Source of the DNA: Hofstenia miamia
Lineage: Eukaryota; Xenacoelomorpha; Acoela; Hofsteniidae
DNA: 33,953 nt
Direction of reading: 5' to 3'
Assembly (NCBI GenBank): GCA_900660155.1
Contig: CABFPE010000233.1
Span: forward strand, 633,457 to 667,409
Part shown: positions 26,101 through 32,614 of the stretch, one piece after another
Layout: each line of letters opens with the position of its first letter
Numbering within the stretch: the stretch's first letter is position 1
Translations under genes and position numbers: made by a program
The notes under the pieces: model-generated
What the model saw: only the letters and a program-made list of their open reading frames with translations
What the model was told of the DNA's origin: nothing
The model's database searches: none

Positions 26101-29100
26101 TTTCTGGCATTATTCTTCTGTAGTCACTTTTTTGCCCCCCCCCCATGTCTATCCCACTTATCATCATGTTTCTTGGTCATATCTGGTATTGAAGAAATAC
26201 TTGGTTTGTAACTTTGTCATACTTGTCACAAGTGCAGATAACACTATCGATACATTTGGATACCTCAAGCAGTTTATTGGCATTTTCTTTGAAGGTTTCG
26301 ATCTGTTGTTTGTAGCTGTCTCTCTCCTTTCAGCCATTGTATGGTTTCAATAGTGCTTTGATTTTTCATGATAACTTCGTCATATTTCAATGTTACGACA
26401 GACTGTCACTGTTGGTAAGGAAGCCTTCTCCCATGTTTGTTGTATGGAAGAACACAACTAAGATGAGGTATCAGCAAATGTCGGAAACTTCTTCTTTGGT
26501 GTCATCTGTTGATGTCGTATCCAATATAGGCTTTCATGACGTCGAGAATGTTAATAACGTGATTTGAGTAACCAAATTTGTCAGAAAATAGTAGGCTTAC
26601 ATTATTGTATTATGTAACTTACCAAAGTCTGGATTGTTCTGCTACAGAGACATACAAATTATTCTATCACCAAAGTAATTTTGTTAATCATTAATTCCTG
26701 ACGTCACAAAAAAGAAGTGCGTAATTTGATAGTATGCAAGACACAGCTAGTGAGTTGGTCAAAACAATTATTGTAGCATGTAAAAATTCAACTAAACGAC
26801 GAGTAAGGTAGGACGCAAGTGATATAACTTTTGTTGTGAAACCAGTTAAGATAAGAAACCACATTTGAGGACTTTAAACTCTTTTAATAAAATTTTGCAG
26901 ACATGTTAGTAATACAATTAGCAACTTTTCCAACCCCAATCTAATTAAAATTCAAAAATTAGGATTTTCATTCCACCCTACTGGCGAGTATGTTACTTCC
27001 TGACAGGGAAATTTCAAGTCCAGATCTAACAAGCTAAATATAAACCAGGAGTCCGGCAACACCAGATCGCCAAACTTGGTCTGTCGATCGATGTTAGGAA
27101 AAATAGGCTTTCCGCAGTCAGCTCCAATACGATCAGCAGGGATTGTGATTAGAATCGTTGGTTTCAGAGAAATCAGGTGATTTGCTACTAGTCGCTTTTC
27201 TTCATTGGGCAATTGATCGCTAAACAAAGCTAATGGTATGAATTCTCCGTTTAAGTACCACAAATGTCTGTTGAAAGCTCGAATTTCGCTGGCTGATATT
27301 TGGGGATTAATCATAGCATAGTCTTTGAGTTTTCTTAGAAGTTGAAGATTATTCCAGCATGCATCACAGCTGTACCCCACTATTTAAAATAAACTAAAGC
27401 TACAAAGTTTGTGAATTCCCTTTATTTGAGCAGAAGTCAGCTCTCCTTGGATTTTGCGTTTCATTTTTTGTCAAGAACTGCATCACGACACCCTAACATG
27501 GCGACGCGATCAGTCATCATATATTTCAAAAACTCTACATCTTCCGATTTGATCATTAGTTCAAAAACATTAACAGGCCACAGTTTGAACGTTTTATCGA
27601 GACTACTGTAATAGTCAGCAAGCTTTAAATCCGTGTTTTATCGATTGGTAGGAATAGCGCGAAATTTAGAATTTTCTTCCAACAGTTTCATAATTTGTTC
27701 ACATGATTTCTGTTCACATATTTGAAAAACATTAACTTTTTCATAAAATTTAGCTACTTGAATAAGACCTTTTCGGCACTGGAACTTTTTGATATTTGCG
27801 CTTTTACCCTCTTATTAATGGAATAGTAAGCATCTCAACACCTGTCTACAAGTTGGCAGCTTGGATCCAAAAATGCCGACAGCAGATGCTATGCCAAACA
27901 TTTGCATTATCCCATGTGTTGAAATTCGAAATTCGAAGCTAATTTCCAAAAAAAAATCACAATAAACGGTGACAATAACTTCAAAAATGAAAGTGAAAGT
28001 TCAATCAGAAGATCGGATACCAGTCAAATTTATCTTAAACCACCTCGCAGCTGACGACAATATAGACTACTATTTCCGGCAAAAATTGGAAACCCTTAAG
28101 GTAGATCTATCCCCTTAAGATATTTATATTTAATCAGAAAAAGATGAATTGTTGCAATGTATTTTATCAAATTAACACAAGTATGTATGAAACACTTCTA
28201 CTCGTTTTTTATGATTTTTGAACTTTTTTTGCAAACAAATAACAATTCAGTTACCAAATAGCAGCCTTCCAGATCCCCAAAACTTCAATGTCTATGTAAA
28301 ACCCCCTCAATATTTCCAATTTTCAAATTTTTTTGCATTTGTTTTTTTAAATTAAACGCACATTTGAAGATTGAGTGCTTCATATTTTTCATAATTGGCA
28401 AGTGATGCACCCTACTGAACATCCAACCTTAAAGTGGAAATTGTGGCATCTTTGAAAACAATTTCATTACATTTACCTTACCCAATATTTCACGCATTTT
28501 TTAGTTTTTGACCGTCTCTATGTAATTATGTAATTTCAAAAACATTTTTTAAAAATTCCTTTTACATTCAAGCGCTATGATTCGATCGAACTTTAAGAGT
28601 ATCAAGAAAAAACTTTTTTGTCAATTTTTGAAGGAACTATGTAGCAACAACTAACAAAAAACTGCTTTAAAATAAGTCGTCAACTGATCGCATTTTCGAC
28701 AGAATTTATATAATTTTTCAATACATAATTAAGTTTCTTATGCATGCTTGAATCAAATTAAGTCGTCAATTGCACGTCTGGAAGTATTTGCTGACCGAAT
28801 CCTACAATATATGCATATGCAATAACAAGTATATTAATCCCACCCCCCTTAGAAAATCACAAATGAAATGGCAAAAACATTTAATAGCTAAATTATATTA
28901 AGCAAGAATTATACATCTGTAATGTAGCATATATATTGTAACAAATGACAATCAATAGTTACTATCAATATTTAGTATAACCTCCTCTTGCTTTATATAG
29001 GTTAACACGTAGTGGCATACTTTTTACTAGTATTGTATAACACCATCAGTAGTCCATTTATATTTTAAATGCCGAGTAATTCTTTCCAATGTTGAGATGA

Positions 29101-29236
29101 GTAAAGATAACCAACTGAATGAATGGTTTTACAGAAACTTTGGCACTAATATTGATGGGCAACAAAATACATTGCCCTAAAATTGACATCATTTTTATGC
29201 TGCTCTGTATTTTAGGTAAACATGCAGATGTTTCTC

Positions 29237-29271
<35 letters not shown>

Positions 29272-30291
29272 TTATAAAGTATCTACAACAGATATAATGT
29301 GCAAATTAAGTTCTGCTGCTAAAATTTTTCGCTATTTATATATAATGTTTCATGTGGATCTGATTACTTTTGTATTTAGATTGACTTTACCTCTTCCACT
29401 GCATTCATTTCTCCTCTACTTTTACCATTCTTCATCCAGTCCACATTGTGCTTTATAGTATTCGTTGTCAGCGTTTTCATTGACATTTCCAACTCCGATG
29501 CCTTGGTTGTAGGAGCTTGTCTTGCACTGTCTTCCAACCGTTCTTTGAATTCATGGAAATCATCATCTTTGTATCTTACTGGTCAGCACATCGGTTTGGG
29601 TTTCGTCTTAGCAATTATGCCTTTCATTGGCCGCGATTTTGAATGGCAACTTTTACTAGAAACTTGTTGTGTTTGCGTTTTCATATCTTTGACATACTCA
29701 CTGTTTCATTTCCGTAAAAAACTTTGTCAGTTTGTTTTTGTTGAGAGAGTCGATTCCTATTTAACTCATGCAGATCCTGCTTCCTCAACAGTTGTGTTTG
29801 TTATCATATTTTTAAGTGGGATTCTTATCTCCAATAAATGCTTCATTCCTCCAGAACTCTTTTCATTCCTCTTCGGAGTTGTTTCGGTATCATGTGGATT
29901 CAAGCTTTCAGACGTTTCGTTTCGTATCGCAACCGATCTCTTGGTTTCAATTTTTTACTGCATCATAGGTTTTCACACGTTTCCCATCATAATTTACAAC
30001 AAGTTTTGGACAATAGTTCTTTTGACAGTGTTTTCACTATTTTTAAAGTTCACTGTCCTTTATGTTGCTTTCAGGTTCTTCCATGTTGAAGAGCGATGTG
30101 TGAAGCTGAGTGTTCTTCTGACAAACATCAGTGAACTAGCACTGATTTTAGCCAGTAGAGCCCGTCGTTTTGATTTTATATCCAAAGATGTTTATTTACT
30201 CGTGATGTCTATCACTTTATTATCAATAGTTCTGCCTTCCTGCGTGAATAAACTTCTCATTCGTCGAAATGAAATGCTTATCGGCAACTGA
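8278..30291 (+). CDS. TMCO3: TMCO3-like coiled-coil, CPA2-type antiporter homologue (gene span)
   Basis: Multi-exon gene for a homologue of animal TMCO3, a membrane protein combining an N-terminal signal peptide, a lumenal coiled coil and a C-terminal Kef/CPA2 sodium-potassium/proton exchanger domain. Exons: 8278-8418, 21148-21477, 22203-22511, possibly 23341-23391, and 29440-30291. All junctions are phase 0 with GT-AG ends. The product is about 560 residues against about 680 in vertebrates. Landmarks shared with vertebrate TMCO3 are ALIDSADNKYVLSQAKDST before the first helices, QIETLGEIGVF, and near the C-terminus SELALILASRARRFDFISKDVYLL. Oddities are GAAT where the family has GLE, and GQH where the family has QD, so transport activity is doubtful. 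The absence of stops within the exons argues that the gene is expressed. Family assignment is firm; exact transcript structure is inferred. Confidence 0.85.
9015..10910 (-). mobile_element. 5'-truncated LINE (non-LTR retrotransposon) with target duplication
   Basis: A less AT-rich 1896-bp block lying between two copies of GCCTCTATAGT (9004-9014 and 10911-10921). That exact 11-bp direct repeat fits a target-site duplication made by target-primed reverse transcription. Read on the minus strand the element starts in the middle of the reverse transcriptase (5' truncation) and ends with GGGAGCCCCC, without a poly(A) or simple-repeat tail. The undamaged reading frame and perfect duplication suggest a recent insertion. 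Confidence 0.85.
9105..10910 (-). CDS. LINE reverse transcriptase with two C-terminal C2H2 fingers, 5' truncated
   Basis: An open frame of about 600 codons with no stops. The first eight codons of the longest frame (to 10934) lie in flanking DNA, and true element sequence begins at PRLWCDAEVIFLHKKG. Reverse-transcriptase motifs in order (residues of the 609-residue frame): FGFRAGKST (68-76), CFIDLQKAFDSV with the catalytic Asp (100-111), GVRQGCVLGP (158-167), IEYADDLCLFG with the catalytic Asp pair (205-215), FKYLGSIIS (273-281). A thumb and linker region follow. At the C-terminus two finger-like motifs appear, C-x2-C-x12-H-x4-H (about 513-534) and C-x4-C-x12-H-x4-H (about 549-572). The N-terminal endonuclease is missing. 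The clade is not assigned. The copy cannot retrotranspose on its own but could make an RT fragment. Confidence 0.85.
   Translation of the reverse strand, partial: PRLWCDAEVIFLHKKGSRLDPNNYRTIFLVDVGGKIFAKILLNRLEKILLEKHVLPPTQFGFRAGKSTIQAIHVLRQAQEASRLRKENLLACFIDLQKAFDSVPRQVIWQCLLAIGVPKRIIAIIKSLHDTPIAHIRGERPQVSFKLERGVRQGCVLGPCLFNLLFHFLICEGLHGTPKGIVFNSFFGQGEVELKHIEYADDLCLFGRSEEQIQSYLDGLVTVLAPLGINISVPKTKCMWLSKASERTSDRVHVSGKNIEFVSEFKYLGSIISTAGTALSEARHRCKNVLGKIIRYRRVARQNGLGKALSFLLLRGVMVPTLTYACETWAESCRELEMLEASMNTCKRVFCGVSLWEKLTKEQVHGLMPFQQVRTIIARKRLLFVSRMLAHRESINSGEFLELSMTKASIVPEGNGHVVSARKSQCWEKRLVLDVQWLMGVTLGESQLFSTLTTSCTHSRNAREVVSSLLESINGDSAVLRDRIAGAAYAAVPRLTQASTRHLRCTECARMFSAQKALNRHVRNDHTQSSTTIADANCWKCEAKGCYKSYKSKGWYLRHIKTCHPNLCNRALIGDEGRHQASATNPGALEGPVAVLQESKL
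11136..11193. repeat. TA and GT microsatellite
   Basis: Two TA runs separated by CACTC, followed by nine GT units, just left of the Penelope-like relic. Confidence 0.9.
11225..12240 (+). pseudogene. Penelope-like retroelement relic (RT plus C-terminal region)
   Basis: The open part begins FNGTIYEQIDCMAMGLPLGP and contains YYRYVDDIFTMFEDKENVENF with the catalytic YVDD, then LNFLNVTITL. This pattern is characteristic of Penelope-like reverse transcriptases. The frame is lost near 11600, but related sequence continues in other frames: INTIQCLLNRIIKISS (11600-11650), KLTPILQSKKTSDIF (about 11890) and SKYNCEECN followed by a degraded TRINEHL-type stretch (about 11970-12060), where the GIY-YIG endonuclease of the family would lie. 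The RT palm start is missing. Boundaries are approximate. The copy is inactive. Confidence 0.75.
12326..12362. repeat. TA microsatellite left of hAT element
   Basis: Alternating TA run that directly abuts the left end of the hAT relic. Confidence 0.9.
12365..14005 (+). mobile_element. hAT-type DNA transposon relic
   Basis: A 1641-bp element with short inverted ends, TAGGGATGTGCC on the left and TAGGGATGAGAACC read inward from the right. Each is followed by several copies of a CCGGAT/CCGGATAA motif (12380-12430 and 13935-13995), the kind of subterminal repeat that hAT transposases bind. The flanking octamers are ATATTTAT and ATATATAT, compatible with an 8-bp target duplication but low in complexity. 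Inside, at 13605-13719, a fragment resembles the hAT C-terminal dimerisation domain. At 13179-13240 lies a separate cluster of CGAGCCG repeats that may mark another inserted fragment. Confidence 0.7.
13432..13719 (+). pseudogene. hAT transposase C-terminal fragment
   Basis: The frame beginning at 13605 reads MSSTTVERCFSIFTKILAYD and ends WKCMCCYYKL. This fits the hAT dimerisation block, where a Ser-x-x-x-Glu-Arg-x-Phe-Ser pattern is followed by a basic stretch and a short helix. A preceding open piece in another frame (13432-13600) may be the adjoining part, implying a frameshift near 13600. No catalytic acids are preserved in view, so the copy is dead. Confidence 0.6.
14035..14157. other. 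Assembly gap (123 N) inside a TA microsatellite
   Basis: A run of N with TA repeats on both sides (14007-14034 and 14158-14187). The true repeat length is unknown, and anything inserted within it would be missed. Open frames spanning it are meaningless. Confidence 0.95.
14188..15110 (-). pseudogene. Tc1-like transposase relic, minus strand
   Basis: Read on the minus strand, remains of a Tc1 transposase occur in order. An HTH-like region is at about 14930-14750. FLDESKMELHP with the first catalytic Asp is near 14625, VKGAMLGNE near 14490, TIFQQD with the second Asp near 14380, and GIENVWSELKSK with the final Glu near 14350. The usual segment of about 34 residues between second Asp and Glu is missing, since QQD is followed almost at once by the Glu motif. 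The C-terminal end runs into the TA microsatellite, so that end of the element is lost. The other end, near 15110, reads TGGACATAAATATAGAGACA on the minus strand and may be the old terminal repeat. Many stops; inactive. Confidence 0.75.
15186..15245 (+). repeat. Possible single hAT-like terminus
   Basis: CAGGGTTGGCAAAAAAGTG followed by TTTAAACGTTTAAAA-type repeats resembles one end of a known hAT style (CAGGGTTGGCAAA). I did not find the matching opposite end, so this may be a solo fragment or chance. Confidence 0.3.
16351..17144. mobile_element. hAT-type non-autonomous element (MITE)
   Basis: The left end CAGTATCGGCTTTA and the right end read inward CAGGGCCGGCTTTA match at 11 of 14 positions. 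The left end continues into a G-rich stretch (GGGGGCAAG, then GAGCCCCGCACTTTTGGGGG), a style seen in hAT elements of many animals. The flanking octamers TTAGGTCA and CTGGGCCA agree at five positions, with all three differences transitions, so an old 8-bp target duplication is plausible. The interior is AT-rich with no coding capacity. Confidence 0.65.
17346..17450 (+). repeat. G-rich hAT-like terminus, partner not found
   Basis: CAGAGATGGAATTGGGGCG followed by a G-rich run (to about 17410) resembles a hAT terminal region. No inverted partner was seen nearby. It lies about 200 bases beyond the previous MITE and may be a second, truncated element. Confidence 0.35.
20500..20810. repeat. Cluster of CTCGGCTCG-type repeats
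   Basis: Several copies of GGCTCG, AGCTCG and CTCGGAT occur between 20518 and 20800, denser at 20720-20800, in otherwise AT-rich intron. The same motif in inverted orientation (CGAGCCGAG) forms a cluster at 13179-13240. This is probably the subterminal region of a decayed hAT-type element; ends not defined. Confidence 0.4.
21148..21477 (+). CDS. TMCO3: TMCO3-like gene, exon 2 (coiled coil)
   Basis: 110 codons between the acceptor TATTTAG and the donor in AAG|GTTAGA, in phase 0 on both sides. It encodes a charged helical segment rich in Glu, Lys and Leu (KTEEELWKQAVNLKHIL; RLAELKKAVRDEELEHAKI), matching the coiled-coil part of vertebrate TMCO3 (compare its RQRLEALREAA segment with ADRLAELKKAV). 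A Gly/Asn-rich spacer (NNDIGGNGGN) closes the exon. This part should lie in the lumen or outside the membrane, after the signal peptide. Confidence 0.8.
21567..22130. repeat. Repeat with GGCTTGG subterminal motifs, interrupted by a MITE
   Basis: Left part 21567-21690 has GGATTGGCTTGGATTG and several GAAGCCAA/CAAGCCAA copies; right part 22075-22130 has CAAGCCAAGCCAGG and GAAGCCAGC. The motifs face each other in inverted orientation, as in the ends of a small DNA element. It fills most of intron 2 and was later hit by the 248-bp MITE. Exact ends are not defined. Confidence 0.5.
21715..21962. mobile_element. 248-bp hAT-type MITE
   Basis: Perfect 16-bp inverted ends CAGTGGCGCGTTTAGG. Flanking octamers CAATGTTT and CATTGTTT differ at one base, a good 8-bp target duplication as made by hAT transposases. 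Subterminal C/G runs (ACCCCCCT; CTCCCCCC) face each other. The element has no coding capacity and sits inside intron 2 of the TMCO3-like gene, within an older repeat. Confidence 0.85.
22203..22511 (+). CDS. TMCO3: TMCO3-like gene, exon 3 (first transmembrane helices)
   Basis: 103 codons between acceptor TTTAG and donor CAG|GTAGTT, phase 0. It contains ALIDSADNKYVLSQAKDST, closely matching the vertebrate segment before the membrane domain. Next come hydrophobic helices (LMFVTVLTSSFGEVFHLLGF; KVIGWLTSGAFLESFG) and QIETLGEIGVFLSLLSLGAA, matching the VETLGEFGVFFTLFLVGLE region of TMCO3. The Glu of the conserved GLE is Ala here. The initial ATG of the exon is probably internal, not a start. Confidence 0.85.
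23341..23391 (+). CDS. TMCO3: Possible 51-nt micro-exon 4 of the TMCO3-like gene
   Basis: A strong acceptor (TTTTTTTGTTCCAG) precedes AAACTCAAAGTCGCCATT, which in phase 0 reads KLKVAISYH followed by a run of Arg and Lys. A GTTTAT at 23392 would serve as a weak donor. Including it inserts 17 residues at the place where vertebrate TMCO3 has EKLRKVWKIS and restores the family spacing of 19 residues between the helices. Continuing past 23391 soon meets TGA, so the exon must end near here. Skipping it also keeps the frame. Supported by spacing and phase only. Confidence 0.4.
23525..24400 (-). pseudogene. CR1/Jockey-like LINE reverse transcriptase relic
   Basis: On the minus strand the best frame (24375-24133) contains CFDLSKAFDRICHTLLIKKL, the first catalytic motif, and RNFIESTLNYLSNRHMRV. 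After a frameshift comes QVSVLGPVLFAVYISD (motif B, near 24150-24100). Downstream frames give FNVNSV near 23790 and, at about 23710-23590, LTYASPAYVSLPKYLEKSMEKIRRRAIKML-like sequence, typical of the C-terminal region of Jockey/CR1 elements. The YADD box is not clearly preserved. Several stops and shifts; dead. It lies in the intron between the possible exon 4 and exon 5. Confidence 0.75.
24600..24875. other. Fragment resembling part of the inner nested element
   Basis: CTTGTCATACTTGCCACAAGTG (24640-24661) closely matches 26215-26236 in the inner element, in the same orientation. On the minus strand both read CTC(or YTC)-x-KYDKVT. It suggests a third, fragmentary member of the family just outside the outer element. 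The rest of the stretch is unremarkable. Confidence 0.35.
25443..26982 (-). mobile_element. Related DNA transposon nested inside the outer element
   Basis: The ends read inward AGTAGGGTGGAGTGAAAATC (left) and AGTAGGGTGGAATGAAAATC (right), followed by TTGGGGTTGGAAAAGTTGCT on both sides. They share the first nine bases, AGTAGGGTG, with the outer element's right end. The flanks GGCC and GGCG suggest a 4-bp duplication with one change. Removing element and one 4-bp copy rejoins the host protein frame exactly. Further inverted similarity joins 25893-25998 with 26772-26885, so the terminal repeats were once about 215 bp long and the left one was split by a later insertion at about 25530-25890. No intact transposase. 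Confidence 0.75.
25815..25970. repeat. Local palindrome in the inner element
   Basis: ACAACTTTTGCTGCTAAACC at 25836-25855 is an inverted near-copy of the sequence at 25927-25945 (GGTTTCGCAATAAAAGTTGT). The two arms of about 45 bp are separated by about 65 bp. It lies at the junction of the split left terminal repeat and may be one end of the inserted piece. Confidence 0.5.
29239..29269. repeat. TA microsatellite
   Basis: Alternating TA run in the last intron, about 170 bases before the exon 5 acceptor. Confidence 0.9.
29440..30291 (+). CDS. TMCO3: TMCO3-like gene, exon 5 (transporter domain, C-terminus)
   Basis: 284 codons including the stop TGA at 30289-30291, after a pyrimidine-rich acceptor ending CATCCAG at 29439. 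The frame is open throughout and codes for roughly eight or nine hydrophobic helices. Matches to vertebrate TMCO3: ACLALSS (family CLSLSS), GQHIGLGFVLAIMP (family TQDVQLGLFMAVMP), GFHTFPIII (family GLHVFPTFV), SELALILASRARR and FISKDVYLLVMSITLLS. The Asp of the QD motif, which in CPA2 antiporters takes part in ion binding, is His here (codon 29587-29589). About 16 residues between ALSS and GQH are missing relative to the vertebrate protein. Confidence 0.85.
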   Translation, partial: STLCFIVFVVSVFIDISNSDALVVGACLALSSNRSLNSWKSSSLYLTGQHIGLGFVLAIMPFIGRDFEWQLLLETCCVCVFISLTYSLFHFRKKLCQFVFVERVDSYLTHADPASSTVVFVIIFLSGILISNKCFIPPELFSFLFGVVSVSCGFKLSDVSFRIATDLLVSIFYCIIGFHTFPIIIYNKFWTIVLLTVFSLFLKFTVLYVAFRFFHVEERCVKLSVLLTNISELALILASRARRFDFISKDVYLLVMSITLLSIVLPSCVNKLLIRRNEMLIGN

Positions 30292-30550
30292 AATCCATTC
30301 CACTTTTTTGGTGCTAATGTTTTATTTGGTGAATTAATTATATAATTTGTATAAAAATGTATTGTACAGTCAAAATTTAAAATTATAATTGTGTGCAAAG
30401 GAAATTTGTTGCATAAAAGCATTGTTAATTGAAGTTTTGTGTATAATGGTGTTTAATGGTGTACTTGTTATTATAGTATCAAATGTGTATAAATTTTCAA
30501 ATTCTTGGCTGTGTTAAATAGCTGTATTTAGGAAGTTTCGCGTAACTAAA

Positions 30551-30556
30551 AATAAA
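30551..30556 (+). terminator. Poly(A) signal of the TMCO3-like gene
   Basis: AATAAA 260 bases after the stop codon, the first canonical hexamer in the 3' untranslated region. In AT-rich DNA such a match can occur by chance, but position and strand fit. Confidence 0.5.
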
Positions 30557-30599
30557 GAAATCTATAAGCATCAGTTAATAGCTTTTTTAATTTTATTTA

Positions 30600-32127
30600 A
30601 ATTTATCTGTAGAATGTAAATTAAATTGTTAAACATAGTGCAGTTCCAGCGACATGCATATCAGCACGTTTATTTGTGAGACGCAATGTAAATGATTTGG
30701 ATTGATCTATTGAGGCTTGGGTTCGACCGATTTTTGAATAATTTTGTATAATTAGTTTATTATGAGGTATAACCTTAGAATGGCTGTGTAAAAATGAAGA
30801 CGTAAGAATCATTTTCTATATCCATGCTAATGTCAATATTATTTGCGGTTTTTTTGATAATATTGAATATTATTGTAACACTTGATAAATATTCTATTGA
30901 AAACTCTTAACTTGGCCTTTATATTTGCCAAACAAAGGTCTATTTCTGAAGAGTTTTAGACAAAGATCGTTAGGAATCCTGCTGAAACTTGCTGACAATG
31001 ACGCTCATTTGCTTGTATTCGGAAGACTCAATCAAGAAAAAGGCTTGGAAGATAAATTGCAACGAGAAAATTTTTAGAAAATACAATAAATAATGTAATA
31101 TTTAATATGGAATATGACTTCTTAAATAATAATTTTGAGTCAAAAGTAGCCACTAAATATGTAAATGTTTTTTTAGAATGCTATGAATTTAGCATGCACT
31201 ACGTGACCCGAAACATTGATTTCGATTTTCAATAATAAGCGGCTTGGAACTCTCTCCAATCAAAAGATGATTATCATATCGCTGGGCTAGTATGCAAATG
31301 TCCTTTGGTTTTAGTTCAAGCATTTGGGTACTAGCAATAATACATCAACATCTTTTATTTGAAAAATGGACTATTTGGATTTCTGTCGTCTCTATTGAAT
31401 GGTTAAACGCTATAATGCGACCAAGAACTGTCAAAGTCGTTTTTCGTTAACCATATTTGCCCACAATAACGTCACTTTGGTAATTAGCGAGAAATTCAGT
31501 AAATTCAAAATATTTATTTGATAAATTTTGTAAATTCAATTGAGCTTAGTAAATCGAATTACCTTTGTTGCTCAGTGTTTTAAAGTATGATTTGAAATTT
31601 ATGATAGATCCTGAATTTAATTCAACATCGTGTATAGCAAATTTAACAGTTTTTTTTCAAGCTGCTATTATTAACAAAGTTGAGATATCAAGGATTGCTA
31701 GAATAATAGTGATTTTGCAGACTGACTGAGGACTTTTGAGTTAGTAAAATTTATCTAGCAAAACGTTGTTGAGTAATTTGCGGAAAATTATAATGTTGTT
31801 GATAAGAAAAAGTACAGAAAGTATGAACAATTTACATTGAAATGAATTATTAAACTTCATCAATACCCTGAGTGTAATAATAATGAAAAACAAATATATG
31901 TATAGTCAAGAAACAATATTTACAAAGTTCTTAACTTGTGCCAACAAATGAGAACAGGACATTGTCTTCTCTCAGATTTTTCAGACGGCAAAATTTTTTT
32001 TTGTTCCACTTGCATAACTTTGTTGTGGGTTTCCAAGGGTGTTTCAGTGAAGGATGGCAAAAGATTATGTAAAAGGATTAGCTCAGTTTTTATTATTAAA
32101 AGGAGCTATTAATTTATTTTGAATTTG
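30600..32127. other. AT-rich stretch without a recognised gene
   Basis: No family motif, terminal repeat or RNA gene found. One short coding-like segment at 30950-31075 (plus) ends RLNQEKGLEDKLQRENF and a stop, with no ATG or clear acceptor. It could be the last exon of an unknown gene or chance. Confidence 0.4.
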
Positions 32128-32269
32128 AGTGGTAAAGATGGGCCGTGCTTTTTTCTGATTTGTTGAGAGGGGGTTGTAGTAGCACGTTCCAATCTGAGTC
32201 GTGCCATGTGTTAGGTCTTGGATATCGATGGGGGGGGTGTTTGTGGTCATGTAAATTGCATAGTCATTG

Positions 32270-32530
32270 TGTGTTGATTCATAAACACGTACTTACTAGT
32301 TTCTATAGTAATTCATTGGTTTTGTAATTTTCGGAGCGCCAATTTACTTTGCATCTTTACTTGTTTACATATATCTATTTCTGCTAATACATGACATTGT
32401 TAGTATGTTGATTCACAAACATGTACTTTACTAGTTTTATGATATTTACAGAGGGCCTAATTTAGTTTGCATGTTTTATTTTACCTTGTTTATTACATCT
32501 GTTTTTTTCTAATTATACGTGACATTGTTA
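32270..32530. repeat. Two tandem units of about 130 bp in the left foldback arm
   Basis: Units at about 32270-32402 and 32403-32530 share TGTTGATTCA(T/C)AAACA, ACTAGTTT, TTTGCAT, CTTGTTTA and end ATGACATTGTTAG/GTGACATTGTTAG. Confidence 0.75.
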
Positions 32531-32614
32531 GCTGGCTAATTGGATACCATATTGCATTGTGATAATTCATTGGTGATGAAACTCGTATTTGTCGACTTTT
32601 CACATCTTTTTCAG

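Larger units (their letters stand above)
25234..27890 (-). pseudogene. Transposon-encoded protein of unrecognised family, split by insertion
   Basis: Minus-strand coding pieces of the outer element. 27380-26984 is open and contains CDACWNNLQLLRKLKDY, AFNRHLWYLNGEFIPLALF, LPNEEKRLVANHLIS and KPIFPNIDRQTKFGDLV. After the inner element, 25442-25234 continues in frame as SFCTKNYRIACINVVNDSAK, then QVVEDSRKKLPNLQKRKL and a stop. Upstream, in shifted frames, 27890-27400 gives MFGIASAVGIFGSKLPTCRQ, KFYEKVNVFQICEQKSCEQI and ADYYSSLDKTFKLWPVNVFE. From its position it is the element's own protein, perhaps its transposase or an accessory factor. I recall similar open frames in other invertebrate genomes but cannot name the family or its active site. 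Frameshifts and stops make this copy dead. Confidence 0.6.
24880..28416 (-). mobile_element. DNA transposon of unassigned superfamily, outer of a nested pair
   Basis: About 190 bp of inverted repeat is seen at both ends. The left starts ATTAGGGTGCATCACTTGCC and the right, read inward, AGTAGGGTGCATCACTTGCC. The similarity continues through TTCAAATGTGCGTTT, TTGACATTGAAGTTTT-like and GATCTGGAAGG. GAAC flanks both ends (24876-24879 and 28417-28420), so a 4-bp target duplication is likely. The minus strand codes for a protein I do not recognise, interrupted by the inner element. Length about 3.5 kb including the 1.5-kb insertion, so about 2.0 kb originally. The superfamily is not assigned. Confidence 0.8.

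Noticed and set aside
26132..26567. Two plus-strand frames inside the inner transposon, considered as its transposase
   Set aside because: No motif is seen. The minus strand carries the more protein-like fragment, and a C homopolymer at about 26136 precedes the first frame.
30650..30740. GGGTTCGACC resembling a tRNA T-loop
   Set aside because: The upstream bases do not form an acceptor stem, D arm or anticodon arm, so there is no tRNA.
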